DNA of 64,000 nucleotides, from assembly GCA_016745315.1 (NCBI GenBank), contig CP066886.1:620001-684000 (forward strand), in the 5' to 3' direction. Numbering within the stretch: the stretch's first letter is position 1; every line of letters starts with the position of its first letter. The notes under the pieces are model-generated. The model was not told where the DNA came from and did not search any database. It worked only from the letters and a program-made list of their open reading frames with translations. The position numbers and the translations under genes are program-made. Positions 7,759 to 16,135 of the stretch are shown in pieces. The stretch comes from Arthrospira sp. PCC 9108 (GTDB taxonomy: Bacteria > Cyanobacteriota > Cyanobacteriia > Cyanobacteriales > Microcoleaceae).

Positions 7759-8340
7759 CTATATGATGTGTTTCCAAACATTTTTGCCGTTCTGATTAAT
7801 CATATTATATCCTCTATTTTTCATTAGATTAGTCAACTCTGAAACATTAACGCGACTATCAAGATATCCATCTGTTTTGGCTCTCTCAATGGCTTCTTTT
7901 AACGCTTTCGGGTCGATATCAGTTACAACCTCGTCGGTTAACTCAGGACATCCCGCGTTAATTGCCTGGTTATTTTGTTTCATTTTTGCCTCAATACCTT
8001 GAGTGATAAAACTGTCTAAAAATTGTTCAGTACCTGATGATATAGTCAAGATTTTTTCATTAACAAAATCCCAGTAATCATTGAAGCGTTTAATTGATTC
8101 ATTGATAGATAATTGATAAATCAATGAATGGGTGACAATAATTTCACTTGATAACCTAGCGTTAATGATATCTTTTTTGTGTTTCTGTAGTTGTTTTTTG
8201 ACCTTGCTGTATTGATTGCAGTTATCGATATCTCTCCAGAAAATTTCTAATTGAGATGATAATTTATCAAGCGTAATATCCTCTACATCGTTTAAATCAC
8301 TTAACTCGTAACCATTGCCCCTATATTCCTCTGATGTCAT
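7759..8340 (-). CDS. Unknown 193-residue protein downstream of the P-loop ATPase
   Basis: The start overlaps the stop of the preceding P-loop gene by four bases (ATGA). Residues 20-120 are charged helices. Residues about 140-193 (ALKEAIERAKTDGYLDSRVNVSELTNLMKNRGY) look like a winged-helix-like tail, which often follows the motor domain of replication helicases. If one A were missing in the run at 8347-8351 (minus strand), this frame would fuse directly to the ATPase as ...FKKETMTSEEY.... It may therefore be the C-terminal half of one roughly 400-residue replication protein rather than a separate gene. Confidence 0.6.
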   Translation of the reverse strand: MTSEEYRGNGYELSDLNDVEDITLDKLSSQLEIFWRDIDNCNQYSKVKKQLQKHKKDIINARLSSEIIVTHSLIYQLSINESIKRFNDYWDFVNEKILTISSGTEQFLDSFITQGIEAKMKQNNQAINAGCPELTDEVVTDIDPKALKEAIERAKTDGYLDSRVNVSELTNLMKNRGYNMINQNGKNVWKHII

Positions 8341-8956
8341 AGTCTCTTTTTAAACCATATAGGAAACATCCGTCTTTTGAGTTCGTTTAACTCCCAAAAT
8401 GTCCACAATGAATGTATTGAATTAATCACCTTTAAAGCGAAAGCATCAAATACCATGTTAGTTCCCGGTGTCTGACTACTGATGGTTATTCGGCTATTTT
8501 TGCGGTTTAACACCTTGAAAAGCGATAACATATTCTCATTTTCAATTAATAATATAGGGGTGATATCTTCCCATACCAATATAAAATTTTTCTCAAATTC
8601 ACATTGAAGGGGGTCATAAAATCGTTCATGTTGTATCTTGTTTCTCAGTGAAGCGAAAGTGCTATTAGCAAGCACCGAGGTTGTCTTGTATAGTTCAGAT
8701 GCTACGGTAGCTACCTGTGACTTTCCAGTACCGCTAGACCCCAAAGGAACAGGATACCAGCGGTAGACATTAACGTTACTGGAGACGCTATAAACGAGGC
8801 GATAATTGGAAACTGAATATCAGGATATGGTAGAACACAGACAGCCCGTAAAACAGACTCTAATTGCTCACCCAGGTTGCCTTCTGTGATTATTTCTTCT
8901 AGTTCAGATGACATTTGGCTTCTGATTAGCCTATAATCGATATAGTCGTCGGACAT
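8337..8956 (-). CDS. P-loop ATPase, replication-helicase type (reading frame broken by one base)
   Basis: Two overlapping frames, 8711-8956 and 8337-8744, join into one 206-residue protein if one G is restored in the G4 run at 8739-8742. The join reads ILFLWGSSGTGKSQV, a proper Walker A. Downstream come FILVWEDITPILLIEN (Walker B-like), RKNSRITISSQTPGT and VINSIHSLW followed by ELKRRMFPIW. The order 'strand, Walker A, ILVWDD, KVxSxH, ELKRRM' is typical of SF3/AAA+ type helicase domains in plasmid and phage replication proteins. The start at 8956 has GGAGTG upstream. The role in copying the element is inferred. The break may be a sequencing error. Confidence 0.7.
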
Positions 8957-9003
8957 GGTACACTCCTATCGCTCTTGACTTGTTGACATGGTATGGTAGT
9001 TAT

Positions 9004-9025
9004 TCCCCCCTAAATATTTAGGGGG
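9004..9025. promoter_or_regulatory. Perfect 22-bp palindrome before the P-loop gene
   Basis: Six C, then TAAATATTTA, then six G form an uninterrupted palindrome between the stop of the gene ending at 9039 and the start at 8956. With no loop it suits a dimeric protein site or a cruciform. It could also act as a terminator or attenuator, but the T tract is poor. Confidence 0.5.
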
Positions 9026-9038
9026 GATTTATTTGTGA

Positions 9039-9755
9039 CTACATTAATCGCAGTAATTCAATTAATGCAATTAATACATTAGAATCAAGTTGTTTAACCT
9101 TGTTATAAAGACTCTCAAAGCTAGGGTCACAATCCAAAACCTTAGCCCCTTCTGTTAACCTTTCCTCGAAGGTTTTGTATTTTGCCTTTCCATTAAATCC
9201 TGCTTTATTTTTAGTTTTGGATTCAATGAAAGCGTCAATATCTCCGATTGAGTAAGTAGCGAAAGATTGATTGAATGGATTAATACATTCAATTTCTAAG
9301 ATATTAGAAATATCAGAGTTTAAATTATCGTCTCCGATATTTCCCTCTAATATCCTGTCAGAAGGTCTGACTGATGATTGACTTAGATTTATTGTTGCTG
9401 TAAACATCACAGAACCGTCTGTAAGCATTGAGTCACTTTCGACTATTTTAAGCAATGCGAGTTCTGGAGATGTAGGGGTGTATTCTCGTTTTTTGCCGTT
9501 ATATTCAGTCTCGTATTTTTCAATATAAAACCGTACAGCAATTAATTCTTTATCACCTTGGGAATAACTCCAATCCCTATCATTGAAGTTAGAAAAATCC
9601 CCTGATACACCTTTCCCGAATATCCATAAATGAGGTGACTTAATTCGGAATTATGCATAATCAACAATTAGAAAGGTTGCCGTTTCACCGGGCTTAACTG
9701 CACTGCAATAACTAAATTTATCGTCCTGTTTTTTGCCGTAATATCCGATACTCAT
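9039..9755 (-). pseudogene. Unknown 238-codon gene interrupted by an in-frame TAA
   Basis: A start at 9755 with AAGGAT upstream opens MSIGYYGKKQDDKFSYCS, and the frame runs unchanged to 9039 except for TAA at 9651-9653 (codon 35). After the stop the frame continues as FRIKSPHLWIFGKG without an obvious new start; the next usable starts are weak, such as TTG at 9455. The sequence has alternating strands at the N-terminal half (AVKPGETATFLIV; ELIAVRFYIEKYE) and helices at the C-terminus. A single-strand-binding or recombination mediator role would suit the neighbours (helicase and nuclease) but no motif proves it. It is either a true nonsense mutation or a base error. Confidence 0.6.
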
Positions 9756-10076
9756 GATTAATTATCCTTTGATGATTGATTATGACGTTTGAAATTTTTT
9801 TGCATACCTCCCAAAATTGAGGGTTACCAACAATTGATACTCGTAGGCTGCCTTCATTTGTCAACCTTGCTGTAGCGTGACCTCTGTAGTCCCCCCTAGG
9901 GCTATAACAACCCATATAGGAATAAGCTAAATCAAGGATTTCCTGGGTTTTATGTTCCTTTATAGGGGTTAGTATCCGGTAGGCTATTTGAGTGGTTTCT
10001 GACTCAAATAGGTGTGGGTTATAGGTGGTGTTTATTAACTCACCGTCAATGGAAAATAACCCTGTAGTTTATTCAT
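9718..10076 (-). pseudogene. Unknown 119-codon gene with a frameshift near its start
   Basis: The start ATG 10076 overlaps the stop of the upstream nuclease gene (ATGAATAA). The intended frame then reads MNKL, and one base is missing at about 10063-10066. The remaining frame TGLFSIDGELINTTYNP continues to 9718. Later parts include ATARLTNEGSLRVSIVGNP and FWEVCKK. The overlap arrangement and the long downstream frame support one gene. No family was recognised. It also overlaps the start of the next gene. Confidence 0.5.
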
Positions 10077-10474
10077 TGTTTGCCCTTGGAATTTCTAAGT
10101 TGTTTAAAATCTCCTGAAACTCGTCGATATTGATAAATGAGATGCCTTGCCATCGGTAGGATGTCCCCCTTATAACAAACCAACACTGATTGACTAAGCC
10201 AGGATTAAGGTACTGCAATAACTGCATTTTTAGCTTAAATGAATCAGTTAATACTCCCTTAACTTCGATGTAACGATTAAAGAACGGACTATAAAAATCT
10301 GGAATCCAGGTGATATTTTTCCAAGGTTTTTTGTTTTCAATTAACGTTAGTTTAGGATGCACAATTAATTGATTTATCGTATTTTTGTAGAAGGTGATAA
10401 ACCCGACAATCAAATACACTTGGAAAATAATAGCCGTCTATTTTTTTTCCTCTGGCATTGTATTTATTTTTCAT
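10069..10474 (-). CDS. DUF1064-like PD-(D/E)XK nuclease (frame broken by one base)
   Basis: The start at 10474 lies inside the end of the previous gene (ATGAAAAATAA). The N-terminal frame reads MKNKYNARGKKIDGYYFPS and the C-terminal frame TWIPDFYSPFFNRYIEVKG. They join if the A5 run at 10382-10386 (minus strand) is one base shorter, giving 134 residues. The N-terminal 'KNKYNA-x-DG-x-F-x-S' start, followed by a D-x(n)-E-V-K core, matches the DUF1064 phage nuclease family, thought to act like Holliday-junction or branched-DNA resolvases. The Asp of PDF and the EVK are both present. It is likely to process recombination or replication intermediates of the element. Confidence 0.65.
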
Positions 10475-10817
10475 TTTTTGGGTACACTCCGAAAGATGTA
10501 TTAGGATTATCAGGTTCTCTATCCCCGCCGTTTTCGGCTTGATATATATTCCATTCATCCCTGTAGAACTCTAGGGCTTCTGTACAAATTTCCTCAAGTT
10601 TTTCAGGATGTAATGGGATTAATTTTTTAAGAATTTCGCCTATAAAATAAGCAATAAAATCCTTATCAAACTTAACTAAAGTTGATGGCCACGTTATTCC
10701 TGACTTTCCACTGGAAATTGGAACTTTGATATATAGGGAATGACCGATATACATCAAGGGGGTTAACGCGATGTTTCGTAGGTTAAGCCTAACCTCGGAC
10801 CAATGACGTGGTATCAT
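10464..10817 (-). CDS. Unknown 117-residue element protein
   Basis: The ATG at 10817 follows AGGAAAT. The protein begins MIPRHWSEVRLNL and has a compact mixed fold up to about residue 60, a helix rich in Leu and Lys (EILKKLIPLHPEKLEEICTE), and a disordered Asn/Pro/Gly tail. No family was recognised. Its stop overlaps the start of the nuclease gene, so the two are probably translated together. Confidence 0.65.
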   Translation of the reverse strand: MIPRHWSEVRLNLRNIALTPLMYIGHSLYIKVPISSGKSGITWPSTLVKFDKDFIAYFIGEILKKLIPLHPEKLEEICTEALEFYRDEWNIYQAENGGDREPDNPNTSFGVYPKNEK

Positions 10818-10863
10818 GCTATAATTTCCTGATGCTTGTTGACTGCCACCTGGGTATTATTCA

Positions 10864-10893
10864 TTTTCAGGACTGTATTTTCAGTCCTGAAAA
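10864..10893. terminator. 12-bp hairpin matching the one at 6414-6443
   Basis: TTTTCAGGACTG (10864-10875) pairs with CAGTCCTGAAAA (10882-10893) around TATTTT. It lies between the leftward genes at 10930 and 10464, so it would be an internal terminator or processing site of the leftward block. Compared with 6414-6443 on the other strand the stem differs by a paired change, so pairing is conserved. Confidence 0.5.
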
Positions 10894-10929
10894 CAGATAA
10901 TATATGGGTGGTTTTATTTTGGACTAGCC

Positions 10930-11394
10930 TTAATCTAACCAACTAGAAAATGGGTTGACTTCATTATCTTCATCCTCTAAATCACTCTCAGAGCCCAATA
11001 GATGGTCTTCTAGTGCATTAATATCATCCTGTATGGCTCCCGTAACCTTACGAGGTAGCTTTACTCCACCTGCTTTTAATAGCGTCAGGATTGCGTTGGT
11101 GACTCGTTTAAGTGTGGCAATCTCTGAATATGTCAGATAAAAGGTATTTGAGTTGATAATCTCCGACGTTTGGAGTTTGTTGGTCAATGATTGAATTAAT
11201 GAAGTTTTGGGGTAAGGAAGGTAAGTATTAACCAACTCCAAAAACGCAGTAAATTGTTTAAACCGACTCAACGTCTCTTGGTATTCTGTAGGAGTCAATA
11301 CTTTATTAGTATTGACATTAGTTACATTTTCTACAGTTACGCTACCTTCAATTGATTCTGTAACTGTATAGTTACCTTGCTCTTTTGAATTCAC
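10930..11394 (-). CDS. Unknown 154-residue element protein, first gene of the leftward small-gene block
   Basis: The frame opens with GTG at 11394. The N-terminus is Thr/Val/Asn-rich and strand-like (NYTVTESIEGSVTVENVTNV), the middle is helical (residues 38-115), and the C-terminus is acidic (SESDLEDEDNE). An AT-rich stretch of about 130 bases upstream probably holds the promoter of the leftward operon. No known domain is seen. Acidic-tailed single-strand binding proteins look superficially similar, but the length and strand pattern do not settle this. Confidence 0.6.
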   Translation of the reverse strand: MNSKEQGNYTVTESIEGSVTVENVTNVNTNKVLTPTEYQETLSRFKQFTAFLELVNTYLPYPKTSLIQSLTNKLQTSEIINSNTFYLTYSEIATLKRVTNAILTLLKAGGVKLPRKVTGAIQDDINALEDHLLGSESDLEDEDNEVNPFSSWLD

Positions 11395-11526
11395 TGTATT
11401 TAATTAAAATTATCTTATCTAATTAATTTATTAAAAATAAACATAAATTATACAATTTATACTTATTTATAAAATAATCAAATATCACATTAAGTATATA
11501 TAGAATGTACAAATAATAACAAATAC

Positions 11527-11563
11527 AAAAAACCCGTTAATCCTATTTTGTGAGTTAACGGGT
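11527..11563 (-). terminator. Rho-independent terminator for the leftward 11588-16057 block
   Basis: On the minus strand a 9-bp stem (ACCCGTTAA at 11532-11540 pairing with TTAACGGGT at 11555-11563) is followed by TTTTTTG. It lies 25 bases beyond the stop at 11588, the expected place. Confidence 0.8.
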
Positions 11564-11587
11564 ATATACTTAGTAACAAGTAGTCGA

Positions 11588-12247
11588 TTATTTACCTTTA
11601 CTGTTTTTGCCTTTACTTGGAGGGTTAGCAGGTGGGTCTCCTGATGCTAGATTAGACGCTTTAGTTTTTCCGGCCGTTAGTTCACCCAAACCAGTTAATG
11701 GATAATTAGCCTTATCAGGTATTTGATACCATTTATTGTGCGTTCTGAGTGATAATGGTTTTATAGTCCAATAATGCGCAAAAACATATAGCAAGCAGTT
11801 AATCGAGAAAATGTTAGGAACTTTTAAACTAATAAACCGCAACTTTTTTTCACCTGCGTTAGTTCCTGACGTTGTATAGGTACGCCAAATTCCTGGAGTT
11901 TGTTCGCCAGCAGGCCCTTCTACAAATACACGATAAAATCCTGTCTTTTTACCAACGCTATGACCTAATCCTGCTGGTACTTTTCGTCTATTAGCATTAC
12001 TTGATGTATTACCACCTCTAGATGCGGGTCTCCAGATAGGTAACGCCCTGACTTCTGCGGGTTCATTACTCACTGTGTCTGAGCCTAAATTGTAAAGTAA
12101 CAACATAGGCATAGGGATGACGTGTTTACAGGTTTTATCTACTGGAGCCTCAACCATCAGTGATATCCCTAGTTTAGTGCCTTTCGGTTCCGCTAGTTTA
12201 GCAAGAAATTTTTCTTTATATTTATCGAACGCATCACTTAACGGCAT
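11588..12247 (-). CDS. Unknown 219-residue element protein
   Basis: The start has GAGGTAAATT upstream. The first 25 residues are a charged helix, followed by a beta-rich region (TKLGISLMVEAPV, GFYRVFVEGPAGEQ, KLRFISLKVPN) and a Lys/Gly/Ser/Pro-rich disordered tail (PSKGKNSKGK). A beta-rich core and a basic tail are compatible with a virion or DNA-contacting structural protein, but no family can be named. It is the last gene before a strong terminator. Confidence 0.6.
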   Translation of the reverse strand: MPLSDAFDKYKEKFLAKLAEPKGTKLGISLMVEAPVDKTCKHVIPMPMLLLYNLGSDTVSNEPAEVRALPIWRPASRGGNTSSNANRRKVPAGLGHSVGKKTGFYRVFVEGPAGEQTPGIWRTYTTSGTNAGEKKLRFISLKVPNIFSINCLLYVFAHYWTIKPLSLRTHNKWYQIPDKANYPLTGLGELTAGKTKASNLASGDPPANPPSKGKNSKGK

Positions 12248-12322
12248 AATTTACCTCATTAATTACTGAATAAAGACTTAGGTAGACAACAATAGTGTTA
12301 ATGTCTACCTAGTTAATGAACC

Positions 12323-12568
12323 CTAGTCAACAAAAACAGCAATGGCTTCTACATCGATAGAGCCATTAGTAGCATCCAAAACATCATCAGTAGGGATTGT
12401 TAGGGATACTGTCACAGCTCCAGTTGCCATGTTGCGGGTATAAGCTGTAACTACCGTTACACCATTAGGGTTTCTAGTTGCGTTTATTTGCGCTCTCTGA
12501 ACCTGTTCAATAACTTCTAGCAATTGGTGTTCGAGAGTGGCACCATTAAGAGTTACGGGGCTTGCCAT
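12323..12568 (-). CDS. Unknown 81-residue beta-rich element protein
   Basis: I take the second ATG (12568) as the start because GAGGT stands at a good distance from it; the first ATG at 12574 is too close. The product is short, with a central helix (HQLLEVIEQVQRAQINA) and two or three strands (VTVVTAYTRN, GAVTVSLTIP), and has no Lys or Cys. It lies between the 565- and 219-residue genes. The low-complexity, stable-looking fold would suit an abundant structural subunit. That is a guess. Confidence 0.55.
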   Translation of the reverse strand: MASPVTLNGATLEHQLLEVIEQVQRAQINATRNPNGVTVVTAYTRNMATGAVTVSLTIPTDDVLDATNGSIDVEAIAVFVD

Positions 12569-12649
12569 AGTCATTACCTCTAATAAATCAATAGTAATAA
12601 GATCACACCTATATCAGTTTGGTGTTAGTTATATTTTCGTTAAGGAAAT

Positions 12650-12665
12650 GCTACATATATGTAGC
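12650..12665. promoter_or_regulatory. Perfect 16-bp palindrome between element genes
   Basis: GCTACATATATGTAGC lies in the gap between the leftward genes at 12687 and 12568. There is no T tract on the minus strand after it, so an operator is as likely as a terminator. Confidence 0.4.
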
Positions 12666-12686
12666 TTCTATTTAATGAAAACTACA

Positions 12687-14384
12687 TTAGACTGTAGTTG
12701 GTGGTTGGTTCCCGGTTTTCATCTCTAACGATGTCCTCGTAGCTGTTCTGATTACATCATCTACCCAGCTAGGTTTATTCTCAAAATGTAAAGGAATTTT
12801 TACTTTAGACTTCCTAGGGTCTTTATACATTGCTAAAGCGGAACTTTCTCCCATATCGATTTTGGCTTGTTCAAACTTATCAATTAATTCCCAGTTAAGT
12901 ATTTTGACCTCCGATATATACATTTTTGTTTCCTTTATTCGTTTCGCATTTTCCCTACCGCCAAAACCTTTCCTTTCCTCAAATATCAAAGGGTAAACAA
13001 TACTAGAATCTGTTAATTGTACTAAATCCTTACAAATACGTTCAGCATCTGACTTGCTAGATTCATTCACAAAAAATGAAAATTTCCTACCATTTCGCAT
13101 ATTGCAGGTTACTTTGATATTGCCTTTTGTGAACGCTGATTTACTAGGTTGAGTAAATATCCTTTGTAATTTATCCCAGGTTATTTTACTTCTTTCTACT
13201 GATGGGAGTTCTATTTGAGTTTTTGGTAATGTACTCCTACGTTCTTTAGTCCAATATGGAGGTTTTTTGTAGTTATATAAAATAAAGGTTAATTGAATTT
13301 TTAAATTACTACTATTCGGAACTTCAGAGATATCTCCAGACCCTACAAATTGCCCCATATCACGATTACCTAGTATTTCAGTTTGAGCTAACACATTTGC
13401 TACATTTTCTTGAAGGTTTCTTAATGATGATACTAGTCTAAATCGCTCTCCACCATTTTCTACAACCGCGTTAACTAATTGTTGTTGTCTATTTTCCTCA
13501 ATGCGTTGTAATGCAATATATTCATCTAATCCTTGAGCAACTAAAATAATTGCTTCTTTACAGTTATCTGAGAATTCCTCCCAAAATTCTTCACTACTAT
13601 CTTGATTCCAAATAGTGTTAATATTTCCATCATATTTTTCTGGTAATTTCTCCCTAGCTTCCCTTCTCTGTTTACCGAAACTCCATTCTTCACCTTTTTC
13701 GTCACCCCACTTTTCAATCGTTCCTTTACCACCAGGAACCATTGAAACAATAGCCGTTGCAAGTGTTGAAGGACTTTTATCTAAAAACATTTTAACAACC
13801 CGTCTACCATGTTTAAACAGTTGCCATGCTATGGCTTTCATAGCCATGTTAAATGACTGTTTAACGTATGAGCCGAAAGCTGTAGATACTTCCATAAGCA
13901 TTTCAGGTCCCTTGCTTAAGGCAATGTGCATAGCAGCGGCTTTGTTGATAAATGCAATACCAATGGTAGGCAATACTCCACAAACTAATTTACCTGCCAT
14001 ATTACCCAAAAAACCGGCGGTAGTACTAATAAATTGATTAGCAATATTCATCATATTTTTGTCTATCTGTTCATCTGATATATTCCAGTTGAAATTCCAG
14101 AAACTATCCCAATTAGACGTGATAAATCGTGCTACTTTCTCAAAACTAAAGTTAGATAAAAACTTAGTAATTCCTTCCCATAACCAACCTCCAAAACTTT
14201 TGCCCCATTCAACTACTTTACCAGTTATTTTTGCCCATAGCTTGCCAAACCAACCCATCTCTTGAGTAGATGTTCTCTGAGCTAAATTAACTTGTCTAAC
14301 GCCATTCCTACCTATACTGCTACGGGTTTGACGGCTAGACAAGCTACGAGTACTCCTTAGCATTCTTGCACTTCTGGCAACCAT
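12687..14384 (-). CDS. Unknown 565-residue element protein with a basic N-terminus and hydrophobic helices
   Basis: The start overlaps the stop of the 557-residue gene by one base (TAATG), so the two are coupled. The first 40 residues are Arg/Ser-rich (MVARSARMLRSTRSLSSRQT). Residues 44-75 are Trp/Gly-rich amphipathic helices (WFGKLWAKITGKVVEWGKSF). Residues about 115-150 contain a Gly/Ala-rich hydrophobic stretch (GFLGNMAGKLVCGVLPTIGI). The C-terminal 200 residues are mixed. The N-terminal basic helix plus membrane-like segments would suit a membrane-penetrating or virion-associated protein. I recognise no family. The large size and coupling to the neighbouring acidic protein suggest a complex. 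Confidence 0.65.
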   Translation of the reverse strand: MVARSARMLRSTRSLSSRQTRSSIGRNGVRQVNLAQRTSTQEMGWFGKLWAKITGKVVEWGKSFGGWLWEGITKFLSNFSFEKVARFITSNWDSFWNFNWNISDEQIDKNMMNIANQFISTTAGFLGNMAGKLVCGVLPTIGIAFINKAAAMHIALSKGPEMLMEVSTAFGSYVKQSFNMAMKAIAWQLFKHGRRVVKMFLDKSPSTLATAIVSMVPGGKGTIEKWGDEKGEEWSFGKQRREAREKLPEKYDGNINTIWNQDSSEEFWEEFSDNCKEAIILVAQGLDEYIALQRIEENRQQQLVNAVVENGGERFRLVSSLRNLQENVANVLAQTEILGNRDMGQFVGSGDISEVPNSSNLKIQLTFILYNYKKPPYWTKERRSTLPKTQIELPSVERSKITWDKLQRIFTQPSKSAFTKGNIKVTCNMRNGRKFSFFVNESSKSDAERICKDLVQLTDSSIVYPLIFEERKGFGGRENAKRIKETKMYISEVKILNWELIDKFEQAKIDMGESSALAMYKDPRKSKVKIPLHFENKPSWVDDVIRTATRTSLEMKTGNQPPTTV

Positions 14385-16057
14385 TACAAAGTCCCTCTTA
14401 GTGGGTTATCGCCGTCAATCAATTCGGTTTCTATCTTGATATCAGGAAAGTCTTTTTTCAATAATTCTTGTACTTTATTAGTCTCTTGCTCTCTAATCTC
14501 GTCTTGTTTTTTCATTGAATCATATAACCTAGTTAAATCGGCTAATATGTCTTTTGACGGGTCATTACCATTAACTTGTAAAGTACCTTGCGCTCTAACT
14601 ATTGAGAATATTTCCTTTATTTGATTTAAGGCTGTCTGTAGTGTTTCTTTCGCGTTCTTTTGATTAGTGATTTTAACTTTACTTTCATTAGGTTCTAGTA
14701 GTTCCTCAAAATTATCAGCCTCTGGAGTAAACGCTGTTTTTAGTTTCTCGTATTTTTCCTCAGTTTCAAATCCTAAATAGTCTAATATTTCCGAGACTTC
14801 CCTACCAGCTTTAAAGGCTGCTGAATGCGCCAAACCTGCTTCATGTAAACAGGTTAAAACAGCGTTTTGTGTAACCTGATGAGAGATGGCAATTTCCATT
14901 ACCATCCCGAATATTTCAGCAATTGATTCAGCTAAGTTAGGTAATTTGATTTCCGCGTGTTCCTGTTCTTTGGTCATCAAATTTACGTCATCAATCTCGA
15001 CTTTAACTTCAAATTCACCCCATCTTTCGTCATCGATGTCAAATCGATACATTAACCATTCTGGCAATGTGTTTATTCGTTTAATTCTGTTCTCTGGATT
15101 ATCAGCATTAACCGTGATTTTTTCCGGCATTTCAGCCGGAAAGGATTCAGGGTCTAGGAACTCGTAAATCCTTCTAATCATTCCACAGCATTCTTCGTTC
15201 ATATCTGGTATTGTTATCGTTCGTATATTTTCAGGTTCTTCTCCTTCGATGCATTGCGGGATATCTTTTGTGCTCGCGGAAAATCTAGGAATTACATAAT
15301 CAAATTCTGTGCATTCCATCCACCAATCACAAAATACACCTATACTTTCAAACATTAAATCAGGGTCGCCGTATGGCCACTCAGACTCCCACTGTCCTTG
15401 CGTATAAAAAAACCTCTCACTTCCTGTTGGTTGAGGAGTTTCTCCCCACCTCCAATCCATATGACTAAAAAAAGTGATGCTACTTCCACTTGGTGGAGGA
15501 TTACAGCATCCCCCGCTACCCATTTGTCTGTCGAACTCTTCAACGCTGTACTTTTCATTAGCTTTTATGGTACAACCGATATTGCCATTTCCGCCATTTC
15601 CATTGTCTGAATCATCATCTGAATCATCATCTGAACTATCGCCTGGTCGCCTTCCTTTATCATCATCTACCTCGTCACCGCTATTAGGACCGCCAAAACC
15701 TCTACCAGCGCCACCCTTTCCCCTAGGTTTTTTTCCTCCCTTTGGTTCATCTCTGTTTGGTGGTTCCTTGACAGTTGCCTCTTTTTTAATATCCTCTCTT
15801 TTTTCCCTTTCTTCAGCTTCTCTTTTTTTGTGATATTCATCTGCATCCCAGTATTCAGGAGCTACATATTTAGAATCACTTATAAATTTGTTTCGAGTAT
15901 CTAATTCCCTCCCGTATGGGTCTCCAGTCCAACCTCGAAACGGGTCTCCTAGTTTACCGGGGTCATCGTTTAATCTAAAGGGAGCTGTGTCATATCTAAC
16001 TCCCGAGCGAGGTCTAACCTTTGGTTTGTCTCTAATCGTCCGTCTGTCTCTAACCAT
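14384..16057 (-). CDS. Unknown 557-residue acidic element protein
   Basis: The first gene of the leftward large-protein block, starting 78 bases from the divergent rightward gene. Residues 1-60 are Arg/Asp-rich. Residues 80-155 are low-complexity (Lys/Glu, then Gly/Arg, then a run of Asp and Ser ending GNGGNGN). A compact Trp- and Cys-containing domain follows at about 158-300 (GSGGCCNPPPSG; FCDWWMECTEFDYVIPRF; NEECCGMIRRIYEFL). The C-terminal half is helical and acidic. Paired cysteines (CC twice) could bind metal or form disulfides. No database family comes to mind. With the 565-residue partner it may form the main structural or transfer machinery of the element. Confidence 0.65.
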   Translation of the reverse strand: MVRDRRTIRDKPKVRPRSGVRYDTAPFRLNDDPGKLGDPFRGWTGDPYGRELDTRNKFISDSKYVAPEYWDADEYHKKREAEEREKREDIKKEATVKEPPNRDEPKGGKKPRGKGGAGRGFGGPNSGDEVDDDKGRRPGDSSDDDSDDDSDNGNGGNGNIGCTIKANEKYSVEEFDRQMGSGGCCNPPPSGSSITFFSHMDWRWGETPQPTGSERFFYTQGQWESEWPYGDPDLMFESIGVFCDWWMECTEFDYVIPRFSASTKDIPQCIEGEEPENIRTITIPDMNEECCGMIRRIYEFLDPESFPAEMPEKITVNADNPENRIKRINTLPEWLMYRFDIDDERWGEFEVKVEIDDVNLMTKEQEHAEIKLPNLAESIAEIFGMVMEIAISHQVTQNAVLTCLHEAGLAHSAAFKAGREVSEILDYLGFETEEKYEKLKTAFTPEADNFEELLEPNESKVKITNQKNAKETLQTALNQIKEIFSIVRAQGTLQVNGNDPSKDILADLTRLYDSMKKQDEIREQETNKVQELLKKDFPDIKIETELIDGDNPLRGTL

Positions 16058-16135
16058 ATTAACGTTTTGTACTAAGTTTAATAGTATTATATGATAGTAT
16101 AATTATGTTACTAAATCCATTAAATAAGGGAAATC
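16058..16135. promoter_or_regulatory. Divergent promoter region between the two large blocks
   Basis: This AT-rich 78-base gap separates the leftward 557-residue gene from the rightward 264-residue gene. TATAAT at 16098-16103 lies about 33 bases before the rightward start and is a good -10 box for it. The ribosome binding site AGGG lies just before ATG 16136. Both late-looking blocks could be co-regulated from here. Confidence 0.55.
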
